Positions 16,834 through 24,982 of a stretch of 64,000 nucleotides of DNA are shown piece after piece. The position numbers were made by a program, and so were the translations under genes. Origin of the DNA: IDS-8 sp040902105 (GTDB lineage: Bacteria; Pseudomonadota; Gammaproteobacteria; Steroidobacterales; Woeseiaceae); contig JBBDXW010000015.1 of the NCBI GenBank assembly GCA_040902105.1, forward strand, positions 62,001 to 126,000. The letters are read 5' to 3'. The notes under the pieces were generated by a model. That model saw only the letters and a program-made list of their open reading frames with translations. It did no database searches and was not told the DNA's origin. Positions within the stretch are counted from its first letter, which is position 1, and each line of letters begins with the position of its first letter.

Positions 16834-16849
16834 GTAGCTTTTAAGCTAC
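16834..16849. promoter_or_regulatory. Candidate TA operator
   Basis: Inverted repeat GTAGCTT-TT-AAGCTAC ending one base before the toxin ATG at 16851. Such palindromes at TA promoters bind the antitoxin. Here it abuts the start codon, leaving no room for a separate ribosome-binding site, so the transcript may be nearly leaderless. Confidence 0.55.
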
Positions 16850-16850
16850 A

Positions 16851-17204
16851 ATGACCGCTGTGAGGGTCCGCCAGTATCAGGCGGCCGACGGCAGCGTGCC
16901 GTTTGCGGACTGGCTGGACGAACTGCGGGACGGACGGGCACGCGCCCGAATCGTTGCGCGTATAGACCGTTTGAGCGTCGGCCTCTTTGGTGATTGGAGA
17001 AACGTTGGCGGCGGGGTCTGCGAACTGCGCATCGATCACGGTCCTGGTTACCGCGTGTACTACGCAAAGAACGGCAAGGCGGCGATCTTGCTGCTTTGCG
17101 GAGGCGACAAGCGCAATCAGGCAAAAGACATCGAGAGGGCCCATGAATACTGGAAGGACTATAAAGCCCGCGAGCGTACCGTTCCGCGCGGCGGACCACC
17201 TTAA
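16851..17204 (+). CDS. RelE/HigB-like addiction-module toxin
   Basis: 117 residues of the phage-derived Gp49/HigB-like type: ADGSVPFADWLDELRD, RIDRLSVGLFGDWRNVGGGV, CELRIDHGPGYRVYYAK, ILLLCGGDKRNQAKDI. These are the usual blocks of the addiction module killer family. The downstream antitoxin gene overlaps it by about 60 bp. The C-terminal 15 residues (ARERTVPRGGPP) extend beyond the family's usual end. Confidence 0.85.
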   Translation: MTAVRVRQYQAADGSVPFADWLDELRDGRARARIVARIDRLSVGLFGDWRNVGGGVCELRIDHGPGYRVYYAKNGKAAILLLCGGDKRNQAKDIERAHEYWKDYKARERTVPRGGPP

Positions 17205-17478
17205 GAGTGAGGCTGAAATCGCCGCCTATATTGAAGAGATGCTTTCGGAGGGCGATCCACGCGCCATGCCCACCGCATTGCGTACCGTTGCGGATGCGGC
17301 CGGCGGGATCGCGGCGCTGGCGGACAAAACCGGACTGTCACGCGAAACGCTGTATCGCACGCTGTCGAAGAAGGGCAATCCGCGACTGGATACACTGGCC
17401 GCTATCCTTGCAGCTTACGGGCTGCGACTTTCCGTGCGACCGAGCCAGGCCAGTATCGGCCGGCGCGCACCCGTTTGA
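17143..17478 (+). CDS. Addiction-module antidote (HTH antitoxin)
   Basis: 111 residues from ATG 17143. Family features: AEIAAYIEEMLSEGDP, ALRTVADAAGGIAALADKTG and LSRETLYRTLSKKGNPRLDT, a Cro-type HTH typical of the antidote proteins paired with this toxin type. It overlaps the toxin gene. It should bind both the toxin and the GTAGCTT palindrome upstream. Confidence 0.85.
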   Translation: MNTGRTIKPASVPFRAADHLKSEAEIAAYIEEMLSEGDPRAMPTALRTVADAAGGIAALADKTGLSRETLYRTLSKKGNPRLDTLAAILAAYGLRLSVRPSQASIGRRAPV

Positions 17479-17880
17479 ATCTTGGCAAACGTTACCTTTC
17501 ACGTTGGTAGTCGACGAAACCTTCGCGGCGGGTTCATCGGCCGGACGATACGGCTGGCTCAACCTTGTATCGTTTGCTCGTAAGTTTGATAGAACTGTGC
17601 CTTGGGAATTGCACCTCGAGGTTATCGACGAAGGACCGCCGTATGCCGGTCCGCTACGGCTCGATTCATCCACCTGGCAACAGGTAGCACGGCGGCGAGC
17701 GTGAAGCTTGCGCGACTGCGAGCAGTCGACCAGGAACTTTCCAATAAGGCACCCCGTGCGGCGTTTCGGAGGAGGGGCGGCAAACCTTCGTCCATTTTGT
17801 GCGCTGGTACCTTGAGCAATGCCGGTATGCAAGTTATTGAATAACGTTGAAAAGCGGTTCGATTGTGCAAGGATACTCCA
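17479..17880. other. Stretch with possible gene relic
   Basis: 402 bp before the helicase gene. One plus-strand frame (about 17494-17704) reads PFTLVVDETFAAGSSAGRYG, FARKFDRTVPWELHLEVIDE and GPLRLDSSTWQQVARR. It looks protein-like but has no start of its own and matches nothing I recognise. The rest appears empty. Confidence 0.3.
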
Positions 17881-19716
17881 ATGGCGTCACTAGTCCCGTC
17901 GCTCAGCAGTTGCATCAATCGAATGCAGGCAGGCGAAGCACGTTTCGCCAAACTGCTCAATAGCCACCTGGAGGACGATTATCTGTGCTGGTACGACCTG
18001 CCGGTCGGCGGTCGGCCACGCTATGCGGACTTCCTCATTCTGCATCCCGGCCGCGGCTTGCTAATCCAGGAGGTCAAGGACTGGAAGCTATCGACGATTC
18101 GCAAGATCGACAAATGCAATGTAGAGCTACTAACGAGTAGCGGCCTGAAGACGGTCGCTAATCCGCTGGCGCAAGTACGGCAGTGTACTTACCGATTGAT
18201 CGATCGTTTGAAGAGTGACACTCAGCTTGTGCACCAGGACGGGCGGTTCAAGGGCAAACTCCTGATGCCATACGGTTTTGGCGTCGTGCTCAGCAGCATC
18301 ACGCGGAAACAATTCCTGGATACGGATCTTCCGGAGGTTCTACCGGAGCATCAGGTTATCTGCCGGGACGAGATGGACAAGTCCGTTGACCCAGAGGATT
18401 TCCAGAAACGTCTTTGGGACATGTTTAATGTTCAGTTCTCCAGGAAGCTGACGTTGCCCCAGATCGACAGGGTTCGATGGCATCTGTTTCCTGAATTGCG
18501 CATCAATGGCTCCCCCCAATCAGGACTGTTCGACAGCGAAAGCGAGAACAGTTCAGCCGACATCGGAGTGCCTGATCTGATCCAGATCATGGACTATCGG
18601 CAAGAAAGGCTCGCCCGAAGCCTTGGAAGCGGCCATCGCGTTATTCACGGCGTCGCCGGTTCCGGAAAAACCATGATTCTCGGTTACCGATGCCTGTATC
18701 TGGCGCAACTACTTCACAAACCGATCCTGGTTCTCTGCTACAACATTGCGCTGGCTGCGCGGCTGAAAGCGTTGACACGCGAGCAGAAAATTAGTGACAA
18801 GGTCAACGTCTATCATTTTCACGACTGGTGCGGGGAAATGCTGCGACGCTTCCACATCGAGCTGCCCCAGACTTCCGGGAAGCGGTTCGACCGGATGGTC
18901 GACGCCGTCATCAAGGCCGTCGAGAAAGGCGCCATTCCGCGAGGCCAGTACGGAGCCGTCCTGATTGACGAAGGCCACGACATGAAGCCCGAATGGCTGC
19001 GGCTTGTTTCTGGCATGGTGGACCCCGAGACGGAGTCGCTTTTGCTGCTGTACGACGATACTCAATCGATCTACAAAAGCAGGGGCGATCTCACTTTCAC
19101 GTTGTCCAGCGTAGGAATTCAGGCGCGCGGTCGAACCACCATACTCAAGCTTAACTATCGAAACACCGATGAGATTCTGAACTTCGCGTACCGATTTATC
19201 AGCAGCTACCTCAAGCCGAATGATTGCGACGAAGATCTCGTTCCAATCATTGAGCCCACCGCCGCCGGGCGTCATGGTCCGTTGCCGGTTGTCAAGGAGT
19301 TCAAGTCCTTCGAGGAAGAAGTCGCGCATGTCGTGAGCGTCTTCATAAAACTTCACGAAAAGCGGGGAATGCCGTGGGCGGATATGTGCGCCACGTACAG
19401 CCAGCAATGGATGGGGCTTGACCTTGCAAAGAATCTCCGGACGGCGGGAATACCTGTATCCCTGCTTCGAGATCGCAAATCGAAGATGCAATTCAAGCCG
19501 GAAGAAAATACCGTCAAGTTAATGACCATGCACAGTAGCAAGGGCCTCGAGTTCGCTACGGTGGCGGCGTGTGGCGTGGGATACCTGGGGTCGAGCGCGG
19601 AGCGAAGCGAGGAGGATGCGAAGTTGCTGTATGTTGCAATGACAAGAGCGACGCAGAATCTGCTTATTACAATGTCGAGGCGGACGGAGTTTACCGAGAA
19701 GCTGCGCGTAGCTTAA
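17881..19716 (+). CDS. NERD nuclease-UvrD helicase fusion
   Basis: 611 residues from ATG 17881. The N-terminal NERD domain has the nuclease core ADFLILHPGRGLLIQEVKDW (D...E-x-K). The superfamily I helicase follows: Walker A HGVAGSGKTMI (about 260), Walker B VLIDEGHDM (about 360), motif III LYDDTQSIY, motif IV region LNYRNTDEI, motif V MTMHSSKGLEF and motif VI YVAMTRA. Stand-alone NERD-UvrD proteins are frequent in defence islands and plasmids. Flanked on both sides by TA modules and copies of the repeated segment. Confidence 0.88.
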   Translation: MASLVPSLSSCINRMQAGEARFAKLLNSHLEDDYLCWYDLPVGGRPRYADFLILHPGRGLLIQEVKDWKLSTIRKIDKCNVELLTSSGLKTVANPLAQVRQCTYRLIDRLKSDTQLVHQDGRFKGKLLMPYGFGVVLSSITRKQFLDTDLPEVLPEHQVICRDEMDKSVDPEDFQKRLWDMFNVQFSRKLTLPQIDRVRWHLFPELRINGSPQSGLFDSESENSSADIGVPDLIQIMDYRQERLARSLGSGHRVIHGVAGSGKTMILGYRCLYLAQLLHKPILVLCYNIALAARLKALTREQKISDKVNVYHFHDWCGEMLRRFHIELPQTSGKRFDRMVDAVIKAVEKGAIPRGQYGAVLIDEGHDMKPEWLRLVSGMVDPETESLLLLYDDTQSIYKSRGDLTFTLSSVGIQARGRTTILKLNYRNTDEILNFAYRFISSYLKPNDCDEDLVPIIEPTAAGRHGPLPVVKEFKSFEEEVAHVVSVFIKLHEKRGMPWADMCATYSQQWMGLDLAKNLRTAGIPVSLLRDRKSKMQFKPEENTVKLMTMHSSKGLEFATVAACGVGYLGSSAERSEEDAKLLYVAMTRATQNLLITMSRRTEFTEKLRVA

Positions 19717-19756
19717 CGATTTTCTTCAGGCCAGGTTCAAGACACACCGCGAGGAG

Positions 19757-19870
19757 ACTCAGACCTGGCAATGTGCCGGAGCCCGGCAGGCCGTCATGAA
19801 CGAGGACGACGAAAAGAACGGCACGGAGATGGACGACGCGGCCGAAGATCTCTCGGACGATCTCGAGATT
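19757..19870. repeat. TA-associated repeated segment, copy B (5' part only)
   Basis: The sequence around GCCGGAGCCCGG..AGGCCGTCATGAA and the first 25 codons of the acidic gene match copy A closely. The match stops abruptly after the codons for DDLEI, where the remains of a toxin gene begin. Confidence 0.75.
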
Positions 19871-20029
19871 GAAGGGACCCGGCGGTATCGTGCGGATATT
19901 CTATTGCACGCGCCGCGGACGCAGCATCGTGATGCTGCATCAGTACATCAAGAAATCGGAGAAGACGCCGCGGAAGAACTCGATATTGCCCGCAGACGAA
20001 TGCAAGATGTGAAGCGAGATCAACGGATG
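19871..20029 (+). pseudogene. RelE/HigB-like toxin remnant
   Basis: One frame reads VRIFYCTRRGRSIVMLHQYI then KKSEKTPRK, the C-terminal core of RelE/HigB-type toxins. After a frameshift it continues as ELDIARRRMQDVKRD, the usual last helix. The N-terminal half is missing and is replaced by copy B of the repeated segment. The partner antitoxin gene follows directly. Confidence 0.7.
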
Positions 20030-20377
20030 AGCAGCCGCCTTGAGAAACTCAAACGTGAGAAATTCAAACTTGAGAAATTCAAAGCCCGCGCCCTGGCAAA
20101 GCCCGGGGTGCGCGACGAGTACGACAACCTCGCGGAGGAATTCGAGCTGCTGGACGAAATCCTGAAAGCGCGCGCGGAAGCCGGTCTCACGCAGGCGGAG
20201 CTGGCGGAGCGGATCGGCACGACGCAATCCGCCATCGCCAGGATGGAAACAGCCATCGGAAAACATTCACCGACGATTGCCACGCTCAGGCGCTATGCCG
20301 CTGCGCTCGGGTATCGGGTCCAGGTACGGTTCGTCAAGGACAAGCGTGCGCGAAACGGCGCGCGGCGGGGGAGGTGA
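20027..20377 (+). CDS. XRE-type antitoxin
   Basis: 116 residues from ATG 20027; the frame is open through the toxin remnant to 19796, but the family start is MSSRLEKL. A basic helix with the repeated pattern K-F-K-L-E-K-F-K is followed by DEYDNLAEEFELLDEI and an HTH (GLTQAELAERIGTTQSAIAR, ATLRRYAAALG). Typical of antitoxins paired with the RelE/HigB toxin whose broken remnant lies upstream. A short in-frame repeat EKFK/EKLK lies near the N-terminus. Confidence 0.82.
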   Translation: MSSRLEKLKREKFKLEKFKARALAKPGVRDEYDNLAEEFELLDEILKARAEAGLTQAELAERIGTTQSAIARMETAIGKHSPTIATLRRYAAALGYRVQVRFVKDKRARNGARRGR

Positions 20378-20596
20378 CCGCCTCCCGAGGAGCCGGAGGG
20401 CAGGTATGACGACGAGGATACTCGAGACGATCTAGACCGCCTCATTGACGAGCTCTGTTCGCAATTGCGCGCCTGATCCGGACTGGCGGCCGCTGGCCCG
20501 GCTGGTTTAGGCGGCCAATCGGATGCTCGGAGACATTTTGCCTCGCGACATCGCCGCTGAGCACTGACCAGCGCGATGGGCAGCTCATCGTGTTAC
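20378..20596. other. Gap without gene
   Basis: 219 bp. A short frame ending DDLDRLIDELCSQLRA-stop (near 20476) could be the tail of a lost gene; otherwise nothing. Confidence 0.3.
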
Positions 20597-21084
20597 CGAC
20601 AGGGTGCATCGGACGACGCGGCCGAAGAGTTCTCCGGCGATCTCGAAGTACAAATTCACGAGGCCATCCTCACACGCGAAAAGACCGGCGATTCCTTTCC
20701 CGACAGAAACGCCGTGGAGGCGATGGAAGAGCCGCTCCACCGGCTGACGGGCGCGGCGGTGCTGTTCAGCGACATCACCACGGAAAGCAGCGCCGCGCCG
20801 GAGCTGCGCATGCGCGGGCTCTCTTTCCTGGCCGAAGCGATGTTCCGCGAGGCCATGAGGCTCTTCCGCCTCTATCACGGCCGCCCAGGTATCTCTGGTA
20901 GGCGTCGAGGCCGTATCCGTGTCGCTGCGGATACGGTCTTATTCCCGGGACCGGGACGCGGCGCCCGTATCCGCTGATTTGGCGGACATTCAGATACGGA
21001 ATCGCGCAGACAAAAAAATCATGCTGGTGAATCTGCGATATCAGCGGGAGGGGACATGATGCCGGATATGCGCACAAAGAGACC
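20597..21084. repeat. TA-associated repeated segment, copy C
   Basis: Matches copy A over its 3' 490 bp, about 100 bp of it nearly identical. It shares CGACAGGGTGCA at the left end but lacks the 190 bp that in copy A hold the gene start. The gene copy therefore lacks its ATG, and a four-base deletion near its end shifts the frame. The non-coding tail and its hairpin CCGTATCCG..CGGATACGG are retained. Confidence 0.75.
20610..20904 (+). pseudogene. Broken copy of the acidic repeat-segment gene
   Basis: Reads DDAAEEFSGDLEVQIHEAIL and onward through LSFLAEAMFREAMRLFRLYH, very close to the protein at 16288. It has no equivalent start codon and a four-base deletion shifts the end. Confidence 0.6.
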
Positions 21085-21094
21085 GAATGGCTCC

Positions 21095-21111
21095 ATAGCA
21101 CCTAGTGCTAT
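21095..21111. promoter_or_regulatory. Candidate HigBA operator
   Basis: Inverted repeat ATAGCAC-CTA-GTGCTAT, 12 bp upstream of the toxin start at 21124. Position and symmetry fit autoregulation by the HigA-like antitoxin. Confidence 0.6.
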
Positions 21112-21123
21112 AGATATGGCATA

Positions 21124-21522
21124 ATGTCGGCACGCTCGATGCAGGCGTTCAAAACCCGGTCTTTTGCGAAGTGGGCGAGCGCCGAAGGTCTCGGCGATGA
21201 CGCGTTGGCGTTCGCCGTGGTTGAGATGGAGCGAGACTTGATCGATGCGAGGCTGGGCGGACAGGTAGTCAAAAAACGTGTGGCATTCGCCGGGCGCGGT
21301 AAGCGTGGAAGTGCCCGGACGCTGCTGGCCTTCAAGCAACGCGACAAGGCGTTCTTCATCTACGGCTTCGCGAAAAGTGAACGCAGCAATGTCAGCGACA
21401 AGCAACTGGAGGCTTTGAAGGTGCTGGCGAAAGAGTTGCTGAATTACCCGGCACCAGCGTTGGCTGACGCGATTCGCGCGGAAAAGCTGATCGAGATCAA
21501 GGTGAACGACGATGGCCAATAA
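21124..21522 (+). CDS. HigB-2/RelE-like toxin
   Basis: 132 residues: FKTRSFAKWASAEGLGDDAL, GQVVKKRVAFAGRGKRGSAR, TLLAFKQRDKAFFIYGFAKS and ERSNVSDKQLEALKVLAKEL. This is the pattern of HigB2-type RelE-superfamily toxins (conserved GKRGG-like loop and FGFAKNERANI-like strand). A ribosome-dependent mRNase is expected. It overlaps the antitoxin start by 11 bp and lies just after copy C of the repeated segment. Confidence 0.86.
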   Translation: MSARSMQAFKTRSFAKWASAEGLGDDALAFAVVEMERDLIDARLGGQVVKKRVAFAGRGKRGSARTLLAFKQRDKAFFIYGFAKSERSNVSDKQLEALKVLAKELLNYPAPALADAIRAEKLIEIKVNDDGQ

Positions 21523-21817
21523 GATTCTGGATACCGTACACGAGACGGCGAGGGACTTGCACGAGGCTGGCATCATGGATGCCCGGACCATGCGCGAGTT
21601 CGATGCGCTGTGTCTGCAGCCGGTAAAAACCTTGAGTGCCACACAAATAAAGCGACTGCGAACCCGACTGCGGGTCAGCCAGGCAGTATTCGCGGCTTAT
21701 CTGAACACCAGTCCTTCCACGGTGCAGAAATGGGAGCGTGGTGAGAAGAAACCTAACGGCCCTTCGTTGAAACTGTTGAGTCTTGTGGAGCGAAAAGGGC
21801 TGGAGGTGCTTGGTTAA
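21512..21817 (+). CDS. HigA-2-like HTH antitoxin
   Basis: 101 residues with an extended N-terminus (ILDTVHETARDLHEAGIMDA) and an HTH of the XRE/MqsA kind (KRLRTRLRVSQAVFAAYLNT, STVQKWERGEKKPNGPSLKL). Standard partner of the upstream toxin: the toxin-first order with overlap is typical of higBA. It is the likely binder of the ATAGCAC palindrome. Confidence 0.87.
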   Translation: MANKILDTVHETARDLHEAGIMDARTMREFDALCLQPVKTLSATQIKRLRTRLRVSQAVFAAYLNTSPSTVQKWERGEKKPNGPSLKLLSLVERKGLEVLG

Positions 21818-22126
21818 GCCTCCCCTGCGCGCTGTTACATCAATGCCCGGCCAACACGGAAAGGACGGCAAGACTGCGATCCTGCTTCCATGCGGGGGCG
21901 ACAAGCATTCCTCGAGACGACACGGCGGACAGCCAGGAGGCTGCATTAGGCCGGCCTGATCGATACCAGGCACCCAGGAGGCACTAAATTGTTGCGGCCG
22001 CCGCCCTTCGACGTCTGGCGTCGCTTATGGCTATACTCAGATAGATAGAAGACCGCGGCAAAATAACCCCAAGAGCATGACCGTGGCTTGAACCCGGCGA
22101 CCGACCGCGACCAGCAGGGCACAATA
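21818..22126. other. Gap with a toxin scrap
   Basis: 309 bp. About 21858-21915 encodes GKDGKTAILLPCGGDKHS, matching the near-terminal block of addiction-module toxins (NGKAAILLLCGGDKRN in the gene at 16851), so it is the scrap of another such gene. The remainder precedes the MazG gene and shows nothing else. Confidence 0.45.
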
Positions 22127-22486
22127 ATGGATTTCAAGCAGCTTGCCGCCGAGCTGGAGGCATTCGCGAACGAACGGGACTGGAACCAGTTCCACTCGCC
22201 GAAGAACCTGTCCATGGCGTTGATCGCCGAAGCGGCAGAGCTCGTCGCCCACTTCCAGTGGCTCAGCGAAACGCAATCGCAGCATCTCGACGAGAGAACG
22301 CTCGCCGCGGTCCGGGATGAAATCGCCGACGTGCAGATCTACCTGGCCCGACTCGCCGACCGGCTCGGCGTCGATATCGACTCCGCGGTTCGCGACAAGC
22401 TTGCCGACAATGCCAGGAAGTACCCGGCCGGGCGCGTTCGGGGGAGCGCAAAGAAGTACACCGAGTACCCGGACGAGGGGTCGTAA
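22127..22486 (+). CDS. MazG-like nucleotide pyrophosphohydrolase
   Basis: 119 residues from ATG 22127. All-alpha NTP-PPase fold with the metal-binding pattern LIAEAAELVAHFQW and DEIADVQIYLARLADRLGVD (E-x-x-E ... E-x-x-D). Such proteins hydrolyse dNTPs, for example dCTP. Its stop overlaps the ATG of the following DUF2075 gene (TAATG), implying translational coupling and shared function. Two-gene pairing with an ATPase/nuclease-like protein raises a defence role. Confidence 0.85.
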   Translation: MDFKQLAAELEAFANERDWNQFHSPKNLSMALIAEAAELVAHFQWLSETQSQHLDERTLAAVRDEIADVQIYLARLADRLGVDIDSAVRDKLADNARKYPAGRVRGSAKKYTEYPDEGS

Positions 22487-24417
22487 TGATCGTCTACAGT
22501 GCGACGCGTGCCGAATTCACGCGCGACGTATTTTCCAACCAGATCGAACAGAAGATTCTCGATGCATTGAAGCACGGCGCCGGCCGATCGATGATCGCTT
22601 CGTGGCGAAATTCCATGCAGTACATGAACAATGTACTGCTGGATGGCGGGATCGCGGAGGACGCCGGCGTCGCGATCGAGTACATGGTGCCGCTCACCTC
22701 CAAGCGCGTCGATTTCATCCTGACCGGACAGGATGCTGACAATCGCGACACGGCCATCATCGTCGAGCTCAAGCAATGGACCGACGTGAGGGCTACGGCA
22801 AAGGACGCGATTGTCGAAACCTGGGTGGGGAACGCCGTCCGGGAAGTCACGCATCCTTCGTACCAGGCCTGGACGTACGCGGCGCTGATCCGGGACTTCA
22901 ACGCCACCGTCCAGGACGACGACATTTCACTGCATGCCTGTGCCTACCTCCACAACTGCGCGGCAGGCGACGTGATCAATGCCGAATGCTACGCCGCGCA
23001 CACTGCGAAAGCACCGGCGTTCCTGCGGGATGATTCTGCGGCACTCCGCGACTTTCTGTGCCGTTACGTGCGCCGGGGCGATCGCTCGCGCATCCTCTAC
23101 CGCATCGATCACGGACGGCTGCGGCCATCGAAGAGCCTCGTCGATCACCTTCTTTCCCTGCTCCAGGGCAACCGGGAGTTCGAGATGATCGACGACCAGA
23201 AGGTCGTCTACGAGGCCGCTCTTGCCCTGTCGCAGAGGGCTGCCGACGGCCGGAAGCAGGTCCTGCTGGTGGAGGGCGGGCCGGGCACGGGAAAATCGGT
23301 CCTCGCCGTGAACCTGCTGGTGGAATTCACGCGCCGAGGTCGTCTCGTGCATTACGTGACCCGCAATGCCGCGCCGCGGGAGGTCTACCAGAGCAGGCTG
23401 ACGAAGTCGTTCACAAAGACGCACATAAGCAACCTGTTCAAGGGCTCCGGCGCCTACGTCGATACCCCGCTCAACCTGATGGATGTACTGGTCGTCGACG
23501 AGGCACATCGGCTCAATGAGAAGTCCGGCCTGTACCAGAACACCGGCGAGAACCAGGTCAAGGAGATCATTCAGGCGGCCAGGTTCAGTGTCTTCTTCAT
23601 CGACGAGGACCAGCGGGTAACGCTCCGGGACATCGGCGAGAAGGCCGAGATCCGCCGCTGGGCGGAGCTGTGCGGGGCGGAGGTCACCGAACTCGCCCTC
23701 GAATCTCAGTTCCGCTGTAACGGCTCGGACGGTTACCTGGCATGGGTCGATCACGCCCTCCGGATTCGTGAAACGGCGAATCCCACACTCGAGGGCATCG
23801 CGTACGACTTCCGCGTGTGCGGCTCGCCCAATGAGTTGTTCGATGTCATCGTCAAACAGAATGCCGTCGCCAACAAAGCGCGCGTGGTGGCCGGCTATTG
23901 CTGGGCCTGGAAGGGCAAGAAGGATCCGGCCATCAGGGATGTCGTCATCGAGAAGCACGGCTTCGCAAAGCGCTGGAACCTGGACAAGGACGGCTCGCTG
24001 TGGCTCGTCGCACCGAATTCGGTCGAGGAGATCGGCTGTATCCATACCTGCCAGGGACTGGAGTTGGACTACGTCGGCGTGATCATCGGGCCGGACCTCA
24101 TCGTGCGAGACGGGCGCGTGATTACCGATGCCGGCCAGCGCTCCGGTCAAGACCGCTCGATTCATGGTTACAAGAAGCTGTTGAAGGAAGCCCCGGTGCG
24201 GGCACGCGCACTCGGGGACCGCATCATCAAGAATACGTATCGCACACTGATGACTCGCGGGCAGAAGGGCTGCTACGTCTTCTGCGTGGACGACGAGACC
24301 AACAGCTATTTCGCCGAATTCGCGGAGTCGCTGCGGACGCCACGAGCGTATCTCGAGGCGGCGGAAAGGGACCGAGGTCCGGTTACTGGCGACTCGCCCC
24401 CGCGGGCGGTCCCGTGA
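22486..24417 (+). CDS. DUF2075 P-loop protein with nuclease-like N-terminus
   Basis: 643 residues. The N-terminal region has a PD-(D/E)xK-like signature (RVDFILTG...AIIVELKQW, about residues 70-100). The ATPase core has Walker A EGGPGTGKSVLAVNLL (about 265), Walker B VLVVDEAHRLNE, SVFFIDEDQRVTLRDIG and the helicase-like LESQFRCNGSDGYL and CIHTCQGLELDYVG. DUF2075 proteins are Schlafen-group-3-like helicases. The last about 15 residues (GPVTGDSPPRAVP) derive from a fragment of the gene family at 32409, so the native C-terminus has been replaced. Confidence 0.82.
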   Translation: MIVYSATRAEFTRDVFSNQIEQKILDALKHGAGRSMIASWRNSMQYMNNVLLDGGIAEDAGVAIEYMVPLTSKRVDFILTGQDADNRDTAIIVELKQWTDVRATAKDAIVETWVGNAVREVTHPSYQAWTYAALIRDFNATVQDDDISLHACAYLHNCAAGDVINAECYAAHTAKAPAFLRDDSAALRDFLCRYVRRGDRSRILYRIDHGRLRPSKSLVDHLLSLLQGNREFEMIDDQKVVYEAALALSQRAADGRKQVLLVEGGPGTGKSVLAVNLLVEFTRRGRLVHYVTRNAAPREVYQSRLTKSFTKTHISNLFKGSGAYVDTPLNLMDVLVVDEAHRLNEKSGLYQNTGENQVKEIIQAARFSVFFIDEDQRVTLRDIGEKAEIRRWAELCGAEVTELALESQFRCNGSDGYLAWVDHALRIRETANPTLEGIAYDFRVCGSPNELFDVIVKQNAVANKARVVAGYCWAWKGKKDPAIRDVVIEKHGFAKRWNLDKDGSLWLVAPNSVEEIGCIHTCQGLELDYVGVIIGPDLIVRDGRVITDAGQRSGQDRSIHGYKKLLKEAPVRARALGDRIIKNTYRTLMTRGQKGCYVFCVDDETNSYFAEFAESLRTPRAYLEAAERDRGPVTGDSPPRAVP

Positions 24418-24485
24418 CGCTGGGAAAGAACCAGACGTTCTACCTGCATCTCGGTGCGGATCAGCTCATCCGGTGCCCGCGGTAA
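24366..24485 (+). pseudogene. Fragment of the 32409-type membrane protein gene
   Basis: The DNA from GGGACCGAGGTCCGG to CTACCTGCATCTCGG matches 32505-32585. The following GCGGATCAGCTC..CCGGTGCCCGC matches the 3' flank of that gene at about 33510. About 900 bp between the two blocks are deleted. It forms the altered 3' end of the DUF2075 gene. Confidence 0.65.
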
Positions 24486-24501
24486 ATAACCTCGCTTCAC
24501 A

Positions 24502-24982
24502 TCAACCGATGGCGGCGCGTCCGCCGGGCGTCGACAACCACGCAAGGGCGGCACAATTCAGGACAACAGTCAGCCAGAAGATCACGCGGAACGGCTGCTT
24601 GCGCGATTTGTGGCGCAGCACGCTTTGTGCAACCAGCGCGCCGGGCCAGCCGCCTATCAAGGCTAGCAGGTGCAGTGTCCCTTCCTTGGTGCGCCAGCGA
24701 CCTTTCCGGGCGGCAGATTTATCGACGGCGTAGGCGATGAACGTCACTATGCTCGCGGCAAGGTAGATCAGGAATATCACCGGTGACAGGTTCGCTACCA
24801 GGACGGCCGCCCCCACGGCGGACAGAAATACGGTCGCGCCGAGGATGGCCGGCGCCCTGCTCCTGCGCTCAGTGCGCGACGGCCGGCTCGCACCGGCGAG
24901 CGTGGCGTTGACGGCGCGCGGCCGTCCCTGTTTGTCCCTCGACAGGGTGTACGTCACGACGTCATTGAGCTCCGGACGCCGT
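24502..24982 (-). pseudogene. DUF1294 membrane protein, 5'-truncated
   Basis: The C-terminal DUF1294 domain is complete, with two or three membrane helices (ILGATVFLSAVGAAVLVANL, VIFLIYLAASIVTFIAYAVD) and the signature KSAARKGRWR, LIGGWPGALVAQ, HKSRKQPF. Upstream only the last strand of the usual cold-shock domain remains (NDVVTYTLSRDKQGRPRA). The frame then runs into the left end of the DUF222-HNH unit. The start codon and most of the cold-shock domain are gone, so expression is doubtful. Confidence 0.7.

Noticed and set aside
20400..20476. Small acidic gene after the XRE antitoxin
   Set aside because: Only about 25 codons with no convincing start; may be the tail of a lost gene but cannot be supported as a gene.
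16117..21111. Integron cassette array
   Set aside because: TA modules in series suggest it, but I found no integrase gene and no convincing attC-type core sites at the expected spacing.
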